A DNA stretch of 64,000 nt from JANRLF01 sp033762815 (GTDB taxonomy: Bacteria; Bacteroidota; Bacteroidia; Chitinophagales; CAIOSU01), in contig JANRLF010000001.1 of the NCBI GenBank assembly GCA_033762815.1, positions 186,001 to 250,000 on the forward strand, read 5' to 3'. The notes beneath the pieces are model-generated. The model was given only the letters and a program-made list of their open reading frames with translations. It had not been told where the DNA came from and made no database searches. Below, in pieces: positions 9,807 to 19,911 of this stretch. The first letter of the stretch is position 1; every line of letters begins with the position of its first letter. The position numbers and the translations under genes were made by a program.

Positions 9807-10465
9807 CCGAGCATTATTTGCAAGTAAAGCGTACGGCACGCTTTGTATTACTAGGCGACCCCAGCGAGCGTACCGAAAAGCTAATCATCGCTTGCCATGG
9901 CTATGCCCAATTGGCTAGGTACTTTGTCAGGAACTTTGACCCTTTATTGGATAATAGCACTGTTATTGCCGCTCCGGAGGCTTTGTCACGGTTTTATACC
10001 GATGGATTCTTTGGAAAGGTAGGGGCTACTTGGATGACCAAAGAAGACCGTGAACATGAAATAGAAGATTACATTGGCTATTTGGATACTTTTTATAGCC
10101 ATTTGATTGCCCTTATGCCTCAGGCAGCAGTACATTTGGTGGGTTTTTCTCAAGGCTGTGCCACCATCAGCCGATGGGTACAATATAGCGCACCCAATTT
10201 TTCAGGCATGTATTTGATAGGTGGGGATTTGCCCACTGATATTGATTGGTTGAAATTGAAGGGCATATTAGAGGGAAAAGCATTGCATTTGATTAATGGC
10301 ACAAACGACCCGCTAATACAACCTGAACAAGTAACCATAACCAAAAACAAACTGAACGATTCGGGTATCCAATTTACCGAGCACTGGTTTGAGGGCAAGC
10401 ATGAAGTAAATGCCGATGCATTGGCAAAGGCTATGGGAGTAACTATTAATAACGCCTCAGTATGA
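9803..10465 (+). CDS. Alpha/beta hydrolase (carboxylesterase/phospholipase family)
   Basis: A 220-residue serine hydrolase of the bacterial carboxylesterase/acyl-protein-thioesterase-like group. The nucleophile elbow is VGFSQG with S116; D169 in NGTNDP and H200 in GKHEV complete the expected triad, in the right order and spacing. CHGYAQ near residue 31 supplies the oxyanion-hole segment. No signal peptide is present, so it is cytosolic. The start is GTG overlapping the previous stop, and its own stop overlaps the next ATG (ATGA), so all three genes of this operon are coupled. The substrate is unknown. Confidence 0.85.
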   Translation: MTEHYLQVKRTARFVLLGDPSERTEKLIIACHGYAQLARYFVRNFDPLLDNSTVIAAPEALSRFYTDGFFGKVGATWMTKEDREHEIEDYIGYLDTFYSHLIALMPQAAVHLVGFSQGCATISRWVQYSAPNFSGMYLIGGDLPTDIDWLKLKGILEGKALHLINGTNDPLIQPEQVTITKNKLNDSGIQFTEHWFEGKHEVNADALAKAMGVTINNASV

Positions 10466-11034
10466 AAATAGATGACTACATCCGCCAAAGGCGGTCAATA
10501 TATCCCAAACAATTTATTCCTGGCGAAAAGGTAGATGATGCCATCGTGAAGCAAATGCTGGAAAATGCCAACTGGGCACCCAACCATCACCTTACCGAGC
10601 CATGGCGTTTCAGGGTATATACTGGCACTGCCCTACAACAACTGGCAGATTTGTTTGAAAATATCTACCGAACTGCCAATTCAAGTGTGGTGATTGATGA
10701 AAGCAAAATTGAGAAGATGAGAAACAATCCCTTGCGTTCATCACATGCCATTGCTATTGGTCTAAAGCGTCATGCTGATAAGTTGCCCGAGTTTGAAGAA
10801 ATAGCGGCCGTGGCATGTGCCGTACAGAATATGTACCTCACCATATCTGCCTATGAAGGCGTAGGTGGTTTTTGGAGTACGGGAGGTGTGACCAATATCC
10901 CCACCGCAAAAGCCCATTTTGGCTTAGAAGAAACGGATAAACTGATGGGATTCTTTTACCTCGGCAAATATGAAGGTCCTCGTCCTGAAGGTCACCGGAA
11001 GCCCATTGATGGCAAGGTAGAATGGTTCTTCTAG
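10462..11034 (+). CDS. Nitroreductase family oxidoreductase (FMN)
   Basis: A 190-residue nitroreductase-fold flavoenzyme. The N terminus carries the family pattern with RRS near residue 10, NANWAPNHHLTEPWRF as the active-site/FMN segment, and the C-terminal part holds FFYLGKYEGPRP. The expected role is NAD(P)H-dependent reduction of nitro or quinone compounds as a homodimer in the cytosol. It is the third gene of the 9249-11034 operon, overlapping the hydrolase by ATGA. The operon pairing may point to detoxification or metabolism of an ester or nitro compound, but that is a guess. Confidence 0.85.
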   Translation: MKIDDYIRQRRSIYPKQFIPGEKVDDAIVKQMLENANWAPNHHLTEPWRFRVYTGTALQQLADLFENIYRTANSSVVIDESKIEKMRNNPLRSSHAIAIGLKRHADKLPEFEEIAAVACAVQNMYLTISAYEGVGGFWSTGGVTNIPTAKAHFGLEETDKLMGFFYLGKYEGPRPEGHRKPIDGKVEWFF

Positions 11035-11192
11035 GAAGGTATAAGATTCAGTTTGGCAATGAGTCAATTGGAAGATTTGAAAATGTAAGTTTTTAGGGAA
11101 ACAAATTTCCTCTCCTGCTACTATGAGCAGCGCATATTATAAATCTCTTTGTACCTTTTCCCTCTTACCTTTCATCATCTTGCTACTAGCTA

Positions 11193-12530
11193 CTAAACAA
11201 TTGGTTGGTCAATAAACACTTGCAAGTGACCGTTTGCATCGGTAGATAGCTCTTTAAAGTGCTGCCAACGTTCAGGCTTGTGGGTCATTACAAAGAACAC
11301 ATATTCGTCGGCCAACAAGCTCTTTTTGTATTTGTAGTAAGGGTCGCCGGTATAAGAGGGAAGGAAGCTCAACTTCACCCCATGATGATGGCGATAATGA
11401 TAAAGCAAGCCTTTTTGCAAGGTTTTGTAATACTCAGGTTTGCCTATTGTGAGCTTGAAATACAATATTTTTTCCGTAAGCTTTAGTGCTGCCAGCAGCT
11501 TAAATATGCCTTTGGGGTTTTGCATCAGGAAGGCAAAGAAATCGCCCCAGTTCATGGCAAAAGTAGCTGCGCCAATACCCCCTTGCTCATCTTTTACCAT
11601 CCATATACGGCTACTTTTGGAGTAACTGGTTACTTTTTGTACCATATCCATGAACAAATCAAAGGTTTGGTAAGGCCAAAAGATGAAGTTGGCACTGCTT
11701 TCCACCAATCGGTCATAATACTTTTTCAGCATTTCCTTATCCTGCGTAATATCTATAAGGTGCTTGGATGCACTTTTGCTTTCGCTGAAATAATTGACTT
11801 TGCCAAAAATTTTAAAGGGCAAACGCTCATAAGGCACACCGAACACTTCGCCACAACGGTGCAGGGCTTCTTTGATTTTTACGTTCTCATTGCCCATAGA
11901 GGCATAAATGTAATTAATGCCTGCATGCTCACAGAGCCTGTGCGAAATGGAAAAAAACAGCGAGAACAGCTTTTTCCGCCTATATACTTCTTGACCATCC
12001 TGCATCCGTTGGCTGATGCGTAGCATATTGAAATAGAAGGCTGGTTCTAAATCACCGGTCAATGGGTCGGGTTGAAACTTAAAGCGGTTCAGGTGCATAT
12101 AGCCTCCCAAATGGTAATGCCGAGGGCCTTCGCCGCCCTCTTCTTCTGGGTCAAGGGCTACTATCACCAATGCGTTGGGGTTGCCTGCATACATGGAGTA
12201 AGGCACATTATGGAAAAAGCTCTGGAAATTCATTTTGCCATTGCCCTTGTCGTCCTGATGCTCTTCGGGTACGGCTATCACATCCTTACATTGCTGGAAG
12301 AAGTAAAACACATCATCCTTTAAGTTGAACATGCGCAACACGCTATCAATATGGAACAGCGTACCAATGGGGAACACCAACAATACCAAGCTTTCGTCAA
12401 ACTGGTCTTCGGTAGGTACAATCACCTCATCCATTTTGAAGGTAAAAGTATCTCTGGTCAAGCCAGTAGCGGTATCATCCGCCTTCACATATTGCTCATC
12501 GTGGATATAATAGAACTTGCGCGTTCTCAT
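11193..12530 (-). CDS. Conserved-looking cytosolic protein of unknown function (445 aa)
   Basis: I do not recognise this 445-residue protein. It has no signal peptide or membrane segment, starts MRTRKFYYIHDEQYVKAD, and contains an acidic DPEEEGGEGPRHYHLGGYMH segment in the first third and a basic HYRHHHGVKLSF segment near the C terminus. The middle part (KKLFSLFFSISHRLCEHAG..IYASMGNENVKIKEALHRCGF-like) resembles the cofactor-binding helix and strand order of GNAT acyltransferase domains, so an acyl-CoA-dependent transferase is a possibility at low confidence. It is monocistronic, between a plus-strand operon and the TonB receptor gene. Confidence 0.6.
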   Translation of the reverse strand: MRTRKFYYIHDEQYVKADDTATGLTRDTFTFKMDEVIVPTEDQFDESLVLLVFPIGTLFHIDSVLRMFNLKDDVFYFFQQCKDVIAVPEEHQDDKGNGKMNFQSFFHNVPYSMYAGNPNALVIVALDPEEEGGEGPRHYHLGGYMHLNRFKFQPDPLTGDLEPAFYFNMLRISQRMQDGQEVYRRKKLFSLFFSISHRLCEHAGINYIYASMGNENVKIKEALHRCGEVFGVPYERLPFKIFGKVNYFSESKSASKHLIDITQDKEMLKKYYDRLVESSANFIFWPYQTFDLFMDMVQKVTSYSKSSRIWMVKDEQGGIGAATFAMNWGDFFAFLMQNPKGIFKLLAALKLTEKILYFKLTIGKPEYYKTLQKGLLYHYRHHHGVKLSFLPSYTGDPYYKYKKSLLADEYVFFVMTHKPERWQHFKELSTDANGHLQVFIDQPIV

Positions 12531-12742
12531 ACGGTATAGTCGGATTGGTTAAGACAATATTACGCCAATTTTTGCTAAATGGGATGCAATGGACAGTTGG
12601 TACCTGATAAGTGTATGGAAACCTATTGCTGTTCAATTATCAATTATTACGGTTCATGTATGGCAATCTACAGTTCATGCTAAATAGCTTTTGTTAATTG
12701 CTGTGGCAGCGCACATTTGTAGCAAACACATAAATAGCTGTC

Positions 12743-15097
12743 ATGAAAAACTTCATTATCACCTTACTGTTTTTTTGCTTGGCTAAGATAGCTCATGCTC
12801 AAAACACACAGACTATCCGAGGAACAATTACCGATGGACAGTCAAAGAGCCCACTGCCGGGCGTAACCGTAATAATTGCCGGTACTAACCCAATAATAGG
12901 TACTGTAACAGATGCTGAGGGCATTTTTAAATTGGAGGCAGTTCCAGTCGGTAGAATTACCATACAGGCATCCTATGTTGGATATGAACCTGTAAGCATA
13001 CCAAATTTAGAACTGAATTCCGCTAAAGAACTAATACTTGACATTCCTTTAAATGAGCAAGTTACCAAATTGGATGAAGTGGTAGTGAGTGCCAGCGGTG
13101 AGAAAGACCGTACCAAGAACGAAATGGTGACGGTAAGTTCAAGAACCCTTAGCATGGTAGAAGCAGTAAAGTATTCTGGTACACGAAGCGACCCAAGCCG
13201 TATGGCACAAAACTTTGCAGGGGTGAGCGGTGCCAGCGACGACCGCAATGATATCATCATCAGGGGCAATTCGCCTACCGGTGTATTATGGAGGCTGGAG
13301 GGGATTGACATCCCAAACCCGAATCACTTTGGCACTTTGGGTACCACTGGTGGCCCCGTAACCATATTAAACACCAACAACCTGAAGAACTCCGATTTTT
13401 TGACCAGTGCTTGGTCAGCTGAGTACGGGAATGCAACCTCAGGTGTATTCGACCTGCAAATGAAAAATGGGAACAACAAGAAACATGAGTTTCTTGGCCA
13501 AGTAGGATTTAACGGCTTTGAACTTGGAGCAGAAGGACCATTCAGCCGTAAGAGCCCAGCCTCTTACATCATCAACTATCGTTATTCTACTTTAGGATTA
13601 CTAAGCGCTATAGGCGTTAATTTTGGTACTGGCGCAGCAATACCACAGTATCAAGATTTAACTTTTAAAATCAACGTGCCTACTGAAAAAGCAGGAAAGT
13701 TTACCCTCTTTGGTCTTGGTGGATTGAGCTACATAGAGTTTCTTGATAGTGAAAGTGAAGAAGATGACTTTTATAGCGGCGATGGCACTGACAGCTATGT
13801 TCGTTCCGACAAAGGAATAGTAGGATTAACCCACACTTACTTTTTCAATAACAACACGTCAGGCAAACTAATTCTTGCAGGTTCCATTTGGAAAAATTCA
13901 TACGATGAAGATTCCTTGAGCACCCTTGATGGTAGCCCATTGAGAACAGATGTTGTGCGAAATGATCAAGTAAAATATACTATTGGCTATAGCATCAATA
14001 AGAAGTTCAATGCTAAAAACACTTTGTCTGCTGGATTCACGAATGACATTTACCAATTGAAACTGAACCAACAAATACTGGGAGGCGATTACCGATTAAT
14101 CAACTTAACATACTATAAGGGAATAGCACCTTTGTTACAAACATATGTACAATGGCAGCATCGTTTCAACGACGCAGTAACGCTAAACACTGGGATACAC
14201 CATCAGCACTTTTTCTTCAACAATACGTGGATGGTAGAACCAAGGGCAAATATCCGCTATCAATTTAAACCTAAGCATGCACTAAGTTTTGGCACAGGAT
14301 TGTATAGCCAGATGCAGCCATTGCAAGTGTATTTCTATGAGGCACAACAAGCTGATGGCTCCACGGTACGCAGCAATGAGGATTTAGATTTATTGCGCAG
14401 CGTGCACTTGGTGGCGGGCTATGATTACCGAATCAACAACAATATGCGCCTGAAAGCAGAAGTATATGGGCAATACCTGAGCAATGCCGGTGTAGAAAGT
14501 ATCCCAAGTTCGTTCAGCTTACTGAATAGTGGTGCTGACTTTGTAATTCCTGAGAAACAGTTTTTGGTGAATAATGGTAAGGGCTATAACTATGGATTGG
14601 AGTTGACTTTGGAAAAATTCTTCAGTAAAGGGTATTACTTCTTGGTTACGGCAAGTCTTTTCCAATCGCAATATCAGGGTAGCGATAAAGTATGGCGTAG
14701 TACGGCGTTCAATAGCAATTATGTATTTAATGTTTTGGGAGGTAAGGAATTTAGAATTAAGAACAAGCACATTATATCATTGGATACAAAAGTTGCTATA
14801 AGTGGTGGGCAACGTTACAGCCCCATTGATTATGCAACTTCTGACCTTGTAGGTCAAGAGGTAAGATACGACAGTCGTGCTTTCAGTGAGCAGTATAAGG
14901 CGTACGTTAGATGGGACGTTAAGTTGGGATATACTTTTGAGGGGAAGCGCACCACCCAGAAATTCTATGTAGACTTGCAAAACGTAACTTTCCAGCAAAA
15001 CATTTTCAGCCAAACCTATAATACCCGTACGCGCGAAACGGAAACCACTTATCAAATCGGTTTCTTCCCTGATGTGCAGTATCGTATTCTTTTCTAA
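12743..15097 (+). CDS. TonB-dependent outer-membrane receptor with CarboxypepD_reg domain
   Basis: A 784-residue outer-membrane protein. A signal peptide (cleavage near IAHAQ) is followed by a CarboxypepD_reg-like domain (about 20-105, with GVTVIIAGTNPIIGTVTDAEG), a plug domain (about 110-240, with DRNDIIIRGNSPTGVLWRLEG) and a long beta-barrel ending in the aromatic F at the C terminus (PDVQYRILF). No SusD partner lies beside it, so it is not a SUS pair; the plug/barrel style is closer to the prevent-host-death/FecA-like receptors of Bacteroidota. It is followed after 24 bp by a LytS-type kinase and LytTR regulator, which may regulate or co-function with it. The ligand is unknown. Confidence 0.9.
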   Translation: MKNFIITLLFFCLAKIAHAQNTQTIRGTITDGQSKSPLPGVTVIIAGTNPIIGTVTDAEGIFKLEAVPVGRITIQASYVGYEPVSIPNLELNSAKELILDIPLNEQVTKLDEVVVSASGEKDRTKNEMVTVSSRTLSMVEAVKYSGTRSDPSRMAQNFAGVSGASDDRNDIIIRGNSPTGVLWRLEGIDIPNPNHFGTLGTTGGPVTILNTNNLKNSDFLTSAWSAEYGNATSGVFDLQMKNGNNKKHEFLGQVGFNGFELGAEGPFSRKSPASYIINYRYSTLGLLSAIGVNFGTGAAIPQYQDLTFKINVPTEKAGKFTLFGLGGLSYIEFLDSESEEDDFYSGDGTDSYVRSDKGIVGLTHTYFFNNNTSGKLILAGSIWKNSYDEDSLSTLDGSPLRTDVVRNDQVKYTIGYSINKKFNAKNTLSAGFTNDIYQLKLNQQILGGDYRLINLTYYKGIAPLLQTYVQWQHRFNDAVTLNTGIHHQHFFFNNTWMVEPRANIRYQFKPKHALSFGTGLYSQMQPLQVYFYEAQQADGSTVRSNEDLDLLRSVHLVAGYDYRINNNMRLKAEVYGQYLSNAGVESIPSSFSLLNSGADFVIPEKQFLVNNGKGYNYGLELTLEKFFSKGYYFLVTASLFQSQYQGSDKVWRSTAFNSNYVFNVLGGKEFRIKNKHIISLDTKVAISGGQRYSPIDYATSDLVGQEVRYDSRAFSEQYKAYVRWDVKLGYTFEGKRTTQKFYVDLQNVTFQQNIFSQTYNTRTRETETTYQIGFFPDVQYRILF

Positions 15098-15121
15098 TTC
15101 AAAATCGTAAATTTCGGGGTG

Positions 15122-16186
15122 ATGCAAAGTTCAAAACATACATTAGGATTCAATGATGTTGCCGTCCGTATCATTGGCATACCCATCATTGCTTTCATCA
15201 CCCCATTTATTTTCTATGACCTTGGCCTCCATGATGGAATGGCAAAAATATTGGCCAGCTTTTCCGTATCATCTATTTATACTTTGATTTATTGGCACGA
15301 GGTAAGGTTTTTGCTCATCTTTTCACGCAAGAAATATCCTGGTATACTGCAAGAGCGCAAGCGTATAATCATTCAAAGTGTGCTCATATTGGTAGTAGCG
15401 GCCACCACCAGTACCTTGTTAAGCCCTATTGCTTGTTTCATCAAAAATGGACCAGATAATTTCAAGCCTATTTACTTGATTGCCGACTATGCAGCGGCTT
15501 TAATGAATAGCGCATTGGTAGTAAGCGTATATGAGGCAGCGTATTTTTTTCAACGTTATAGGCACTCTTCATTGGAAGCTGAACAATTGAGACGGGAAAT
15601 AGTACAATCGCAGCTGGAGACTTTGAAAAGCCAGGTGAATCCACATTTTTTGTTCAATAGCCTAAATACACTGGTATCCATAATACCCGATAACCCCGAT
15701 GTGGCTGTTGACTTTGTACGCAATATGTCAAAGGTGTATCGATACATATTGGAGATAAAGGACAAAGAGTTGATCACTTTGGAGGAGGAGCTTGAATTCT
15801 TAAAGTCCTACATTTTCCTACAAAAAATACGCTTTGGTGAAAACCTACAAATTGACCTAAATATACCGAGCCAATTGCTTAAAACGGAGGTAGTGCCCTT
15901 ATCGTTACAATTATTGCTGGAGAATGCGATTAAGCACAATATCGTTTCCGCAGAAAAACCTTTATACCTACAGTTGGAGACTATTAAAGACGCCCACCTT
16001 TCCGTACGCAACAATTTACAATTGCGGCAACAGGTACAAGACTCTACTGGCACTGGTCTGAAAAATATCAGCAATCGTTATGCTTTCGCTACAGGCCGCC
16101 AAATTGAGAAAATTGTTACCGCTACCCACTTCATTGTGATATTGCCACTGATAAAAGCAGGAACCCATGCGCATATTGATAGTTGA
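15122..16186 (+). CDS. LytS-family sensor histidine kinase (His_kinase)
   Basis: A 354-residue membrane kinase. I use the ATG at 15122 rather than the GTG one codon upstream. Four hydrophobic segments in the first 150 residues form a membrane sensor region, followed by a coiled helix and the His_kinase signature SQVNPHFLFNSLNTL with the conserved histidine near residue 174. The C-terminal HATPase part is short: LLLENAIKHNI is present and GTGLKNISNRY forms the G2-like loop. Its 3' end overlaps the LytTR regulator gene by 20 bp, so the two are co-translated and almost certainly form a two-component pair. Confidence 0.9.
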   Translation: MQSSKHTLGFNDVAVRIIGIPIIAFITPFIFYDLGLHDGMAKILASFSVSSIYTLIYWHEVRFLLIFSRKKYPGILQERKRIIIQSVLILVVAATTSTLLSPIACFIKNGPDNFKPIYLIADYAAALMNSALVVSVYEAAYFFQRYRHSSLEAEQLRREIVQSQLETLKSQVNPHFLFNSLNTLVSIIPDNPDVAVDFVRNMSKVYRYILEIKDKELITLEEELEFLKSYIFLQKIRFGENLQIDLNIPSQLLKTEVVPLSLQLLLENAIKHNIVSAEKPLYLQLETIKDAHLSVRNNLQLRQQVQDSTGTGLKNISNRYAFATGRQIEKIVTATHFIVILPLIKAGTHAHIDS

Positions 16187-16922
16187 AGATGAGCAACCTG
16201 CGGCTCGCCAATTGACCAGGATGCTCATGGAATATGAACCCGATGTACATATACTGGATGTTTTGGACAGTGTTGAAAATACCGTAAAGTGGTTTCAAAA
16301 TTTCCCCCCTCCGCAGTTGGTTTTTATGGATATACAACTTGCAGATGGCTTAAGTTTTGACATTTTTTTGCAGACCAATGTATCGGCCCCGGTTATCTTT
16401 ACCACTGCATTCGACCAATATACACTCAAGGCGTTCAAGGTAAATAGCATTGATTATTTGTTAAAACCTATTGACCCTACTGAGCTGAAGCAAGCACTTC
16501 AAAAATTCAAAAATTTACAACCGGCAAATGCATTTGACAAGAGCATGTTCAATGAACTGCTACAAGCAGTAAAGCAGCATAAGTATAAAGAACGCTTTCT
16601 GGTAAAGACAGGTCAGCAACTGTATTACATACCCACTTCGGAAATATTGTATGCTTTTGCAGAAGAGGGAATGGTTTTTTTAGTGGGGCGAGACGGCAAA
16701 AAGCATGCGGTTGACCATACCATGGAAGCACTGGAAGCCAGTATTGACCCCTTGGTTTTTTTCCGAATCAATAGAACATATATTATTAGGCACGATGCTA
16801 TTAAAAAAATACACCACTACTTCAATGGCAGGCTAAAGCTGGATGTGCTGCATGCCGAAAAACATGAAGTAATTGTAAGCAGGGAGAAGGCAGCCTCGTT
16901 TAAACAATGGCTGGATAGTTGA
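16167..16922 (+). CDS. LytTR-family response regulator
   Basis: A 251-residue response regulator. The receiver domain (about 1-120) shows the acidic pocket VEDEQ, the phospho-acceptor D55 in FMDIQLADG, and K105 in LLKPI. The C-terminal LytTR DNA-binding domain (about 145-250) contains FLVKTGQQLYYIPTSEILYAF and FFRINRTYIIR. It overlaps the upstream kinase gene and is its evident partner. Bacteroidota LytTR regulators control cell-envelope or uptake genes; the TonB-dependent receptor immediately upstream is a natural candidate target, by inference. Confidence 0.93.
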   Translation: MRILIVEDEQPAARQLTRMLMEYEPDVHILDVLDSVENTVKWFQNFPPPQLVFMDIQLADGLSFDIFLQTNVSAPVIFTTAFDQYTLKAFKVNSIDYLLKPIDPTELKQALQKFKNLQPANAFDKSMFNELLQAVKQHKYKERFLVKTGQQLYYIPTSEILYAFAEEGMVFLVGRDGKKHAVDHTMEALEASIDPLVFFRINRTYIIRHDAIKKIHHYFNGRLKLDVLHAEKHEVIVSREKAASFKQWLDS

Positions 16923-17002
16923 GTAAAATCAACTGAATCAAGCCCTTTGGAAAATAACAATCATTTGCCAGCAAACGTTATTAATACCTAACTTTACCCA
17001 AT

Positions 17003-17920
17003 ATGGAATTGACGGCAAGGGAACTGGCGGAACTGCGGCAACTGGACAATCTGGAACTGATAGCCCGGCAAGTAGTGGAGGGTTTTATCATAGGTTTGCA
17101 CAAAAGCCCATTCCATGGTTTTTCGGTTGAGTTTGCAGAGCACCGCCTTTACAACCCCGGTGATTCGGTGCGCAACATTGATTGGAAAGTGTATGCCCGT
17201 ACTGATAGGTTGTACACCAAACGATTCGAGGAAGAAACCAACCTCCGTTGCCAAGTAGTGATAGATGCCTCATCGAGCATGTACTATCCTGAAGGGCAGC
17301 CCAATAACAAAATCAAGTTTTCCATCTTTTGCGCTGCTGCCATCATGTACCTGATGAAGCGCCAGCGCGACGCCTTTGGCCTGACGGTATTTTCTGACCA
17401 AGTAGACTTGCACACGGGTGCACGTTCCACCCAAGTACACCACAAACTGCTGCTTTCGCATTTGGAAAGGCTATATGCCCAGCAAAACCGAAACAAGAAA
17501 ACTTCGGCAGCCGCCAGCCTACACCAGATAGCGGAAAATATTTCCAAACGCTCATTGGTGGTTATTTTCAGCGATATGATGGACAATGCCCAAAACACCG
17601 AGGAATTGTTTTCTGCCCTGCAGCACCTGAAATATAACAAGCACGAGGTGGTACTCTTTGATGTGAACGATAAAAAAAGCGAACTGGACTTTGAATTCGA
17701 AAACCGCCCCTATGAATTTGTGGACGTAGAAACGGGTGAGCGGGTAAAATTGCAAAGCAACCAAGTAAAGCCCTTTTACATTGAGCAGATGGAGAAATAT
17801 AAGAAAGAACTGAAGCTGCGCTGCGGCCAGTATAAGATTGATTTCGTGGAGGCCGATATTAGCCACGATTTTGCCCAGGTGCTGCAACCCTACTTGCTTA
17901 AGCGCGAGCGGATGATGTAA
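17003..17920 (+). CDS. DUF58 (MoxR-associated, vWA-like) protein
   Basis: A 305-residue protein of the DUF58 family. HKSPFHGFSVEFAEHRLYNPGDSVRNIDWKVYART is the family's diagnostic stretch, in pieces: the GxSxEF segment, the YxPGDxxRxIDW core and the following YART. A MIDAS-like DASSSM motif follows, indicating a von Willebrand A-type metal site. Such proteins usually pair with MoxR AAA ATPases and act in envelope protein maturation or aerotolerance (Bat) operons, but no MoxR gene is next to it here. A weak promoter-like TTTG, 21 bp, TAACTTTA lies at 16964-16996, very close to the ATG. Confidence 0.9.
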   Translation: MELTARELAELRQLDNLELIARQVVEGFIIGLHKSPFHGFSVEFAEHRLYNPGDSVRNIDWKVYARTDRLYTKRFEEETNLRCQVVIDASSSMYYPEGQPNNKIKFSIFCAAAIMYLMKRQRDAFGLTVFSDQVDLHTGARSTQVHHKLLLSHLERLYAQQNRNKKTSAAASLHQIAENISKRSLVVIFSDMMDNAQNTEELFSALQHLKYNKHEVVLFDVNDKKSELDFEFENRPYEFVDVETGERVKLQSNQVKPFYIEQMEKYKKELKLRCGQYKIDFVEADISHDFAQVLQPYLLKRERMM

Positions 17921-17955
17921 TAATTTGCTATCTTCATTAAGCATCCCATTAGCTT

Positions 17956-19911
17956 ATGAAGTGTTTTCTTACCTTAGTTTTCATTTTCTTTTCATCCTAC
18001 GTTTTTGGGCAAAACTGCCAAAGCACCCGTTACAAGGAAAGGGTTTTCCAGAATATCATCGTACAGCGCGACATACAGTATGGTAATGCCGATAAGTATG
18101 ATGGCAGCAATATCGATTTAAAGGTTGACCTTTTTATGCCAGGAGGGGATACACTTCCTTACAGACCAGCCATTATATGGGCACATGCTGGGGCTTTTAT
18201 TGATTTAATCAACGACAAGAGTGTAAACGATATGCAGGCCTTTGCAGACTCTTTCGCGCATAAGGGTTTTGTTACCATGTCCATGGACTATCGTCGCGGT
18301 TATTTAGGGTTTCAAAACCAAGTGGAACGGGCGGTTTATCGGGCAGGGCAAGATGCTAGGGCATTGGTGCGGTTTTTAAAGGCCAATTACCAATTGTATG
18401 GCATCGATACCAATTATATTTTCTTTGCCGGCAGTAGTGCGGGCGGGGTTACGGGCTTGGCACTAGCATATGTTGACCAAGAGAGCGAACGCCCGGCAAG
18501 CACCTATGGGGGCTTTGGGATAGGCAATGACATGGGCTGCCTCGATTGTAGCACCAACAGCTATACCAATACTGCCAGCATTAAAGCGGTTGTCTCCATG
18601 TGGGGCGGCTTGGATGACACCACTTATATGGTGAATGCCTCTGAAATTCCTGCTTTGCTCATACATGGCACCGACGACCAAATTGTACCTTTTGATAAAG
18701 GAAAGCCATTCGCCAATTTAGGTCTATGGTTTCCTGATATGTATGGTTCTTTACCGTTGCACCGGCGTATGGCCAACCTTGGTATGGACCATGAATTTTA
18801 TCCTTTTGATTTGCCACCGGCTACCATTAATCATGAATTTTATGGCACTACTAATGGCTATTGGCTCAACGGGCAAGGGCCTAACCAGTATTGGGATACC
18901 ATCCATGCCCTGATTACCAATTTCCTTTACCGCCAAATGAAGCCCTCCTTTGATACCATTGTGGGTAGCAGGGAAGCTTGCATTGGCAGTGAGACCGTAT
19001 TCCTTTTGCCAAGTATGGACTGGGACTATTGCATCGAAACATTCCCGTCAGCAAGTTATAGCATTCTACATGATTCTTTATTGATTCGATGGGATACTGC
19101 TGGTTTTGCTTGGTTCAAAGTTACTGCGGTCAACAGTTTAGGGGTGCCAAGCGATGCCTACAGAGTAGATATGCTAATCAATTATTTGCCGCTATTGCTA
19201 TTGCCTGAAGACACTGCGATTTGTGAAGGTGATACCATTGAACTGGCAATGACCAGTAATACCAATAATTACCAATGGACTCAAGGCCAATCGGGTTTTA
19301 TTGCTACTGTTGGAATTGGTCGCATAAGCGTAGCACCGATGCAGAATACCTATTATGAAGCATATTCCTTGAGCGATGATGGTTGTGTGGGCAAAGATTC
19401 CGTGCTGGTGTACGTTGACTCAATGCCTACCCCTGATTTTTCGGTTAATCCTAACGGAGCTACTTTGAGCTTTTCCAATTCGAGCATGGGGGCAAATTCA
19501 TGGCTATGGGATTTTGGCGATGGCGATACCTCTCAGCAAGCCAACCCAACTCATACGTATAATGCAACTGGCAGTTATACTATTACCCTTACTGCAACCA
19601 GCAATGCTGGCTGTTCCGCATCCAAATCGCTTACTGTATTTGTATTGGCTACGTCCTTAGGGGAAGAAAAATATGAACCCTTATCATTGTATCCTAATCC
19701 AGCGGAAAACTGGCTGACAGTTGCTACAGGAATAGGGCCTGAAAAAGTATTCGTGGTCGATGCCCTAGGACGCACCTATAAAGTGGATTGGGAGGTTGCA
19801 GCTAGTAGTTTAATAAAAGTAGCATTGCCTGAGTTAGAGCCGGCTGTTTATCAATTGGTAGTACAAACAGAAAGTGGCTATATCCGCTTGCCCTTTGTTA
19901 AGTCGCAATAA
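17956..19911 (+). CDS. Secreted alpha/beta-hydrolase (BD-FAE-like esterase) with PKD and T9SS sorting domains
   Basis: A 651-residue secreted protein: signal peptide ending YVFGQ, an esterase domain (about 30-330) with WAHAGAF as oxyanion loop, nucleophile in FAGSSAGGV, and HGTDDQIVPF for the acid; a spacer with an Ig-like segment; a PKD domain (about 495-565) with WDFGDGDTS; and a type-A T9SS C-terminal domain beginning LSLYPNPAENWLTV. It resembles bifunctional xylan/feruloyl-esterase-type BD-FAE enzymes that release acyl groups from polysaccharide. Its stop overlaps the 3' end of the convergent glycosyltransferase gene by 14 bp. Secretion is well supported, the substrate is not. Confidence 0.9.
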   Translation: MKCFLTLVFIFFSSYVFGQNCQSTRYKERVFQNIIVQRDIQYGNADKYDGSNIDLKVDLFMPGGDTLPYRPAIIWAHAGAFIDLINDKSVNDMQAFADSFAHKGFVTMSMDYRRGYLGFQNQVERAVYRAGQDARALVRFLKANYQLYGIDTNYIFFAGSSAGGVTGLALAYVDQESERPASTYGGFGIGNDMGCLDCSTNSYTNTASIKAVVSMWGGLDDTTYMVNASEIPALLIHGTDDQIVPFDKGKPFANLGLWFPDMYGSLPLHRRMANLGMDHEFYPFDLPPATINHEFYGTTNGYWLNGQGPNQYWDTIHALITNFLYRQMKPSFDTIVGSREACIGSETVFLLPSMDWDYCIETFPSASYSILHDSLLIRWDTAGFAWFKVTAVNSLGVPSDAYRVDMLINYLPLLLLPEDTAICEGDTIELAMTSNTNNYQWTQGQSGFIATVGIGRISVAPMQNTYYEAYSLSDDGCVGKDSVLVYVDSMPTPDFSVNPNGATLSFSNSSMGANSWLWDFGDGDTSQQANPTHTYNATGSYTITLTATSNAGCSASKSLTVFVLATSLGEEKYEPLSLYPNPAENWLTVATGIGPEKVFVVDALGRTYKVDWEVAASSLIKVALPELEPAVYQLVVQTESGYIRLPFVKSQ

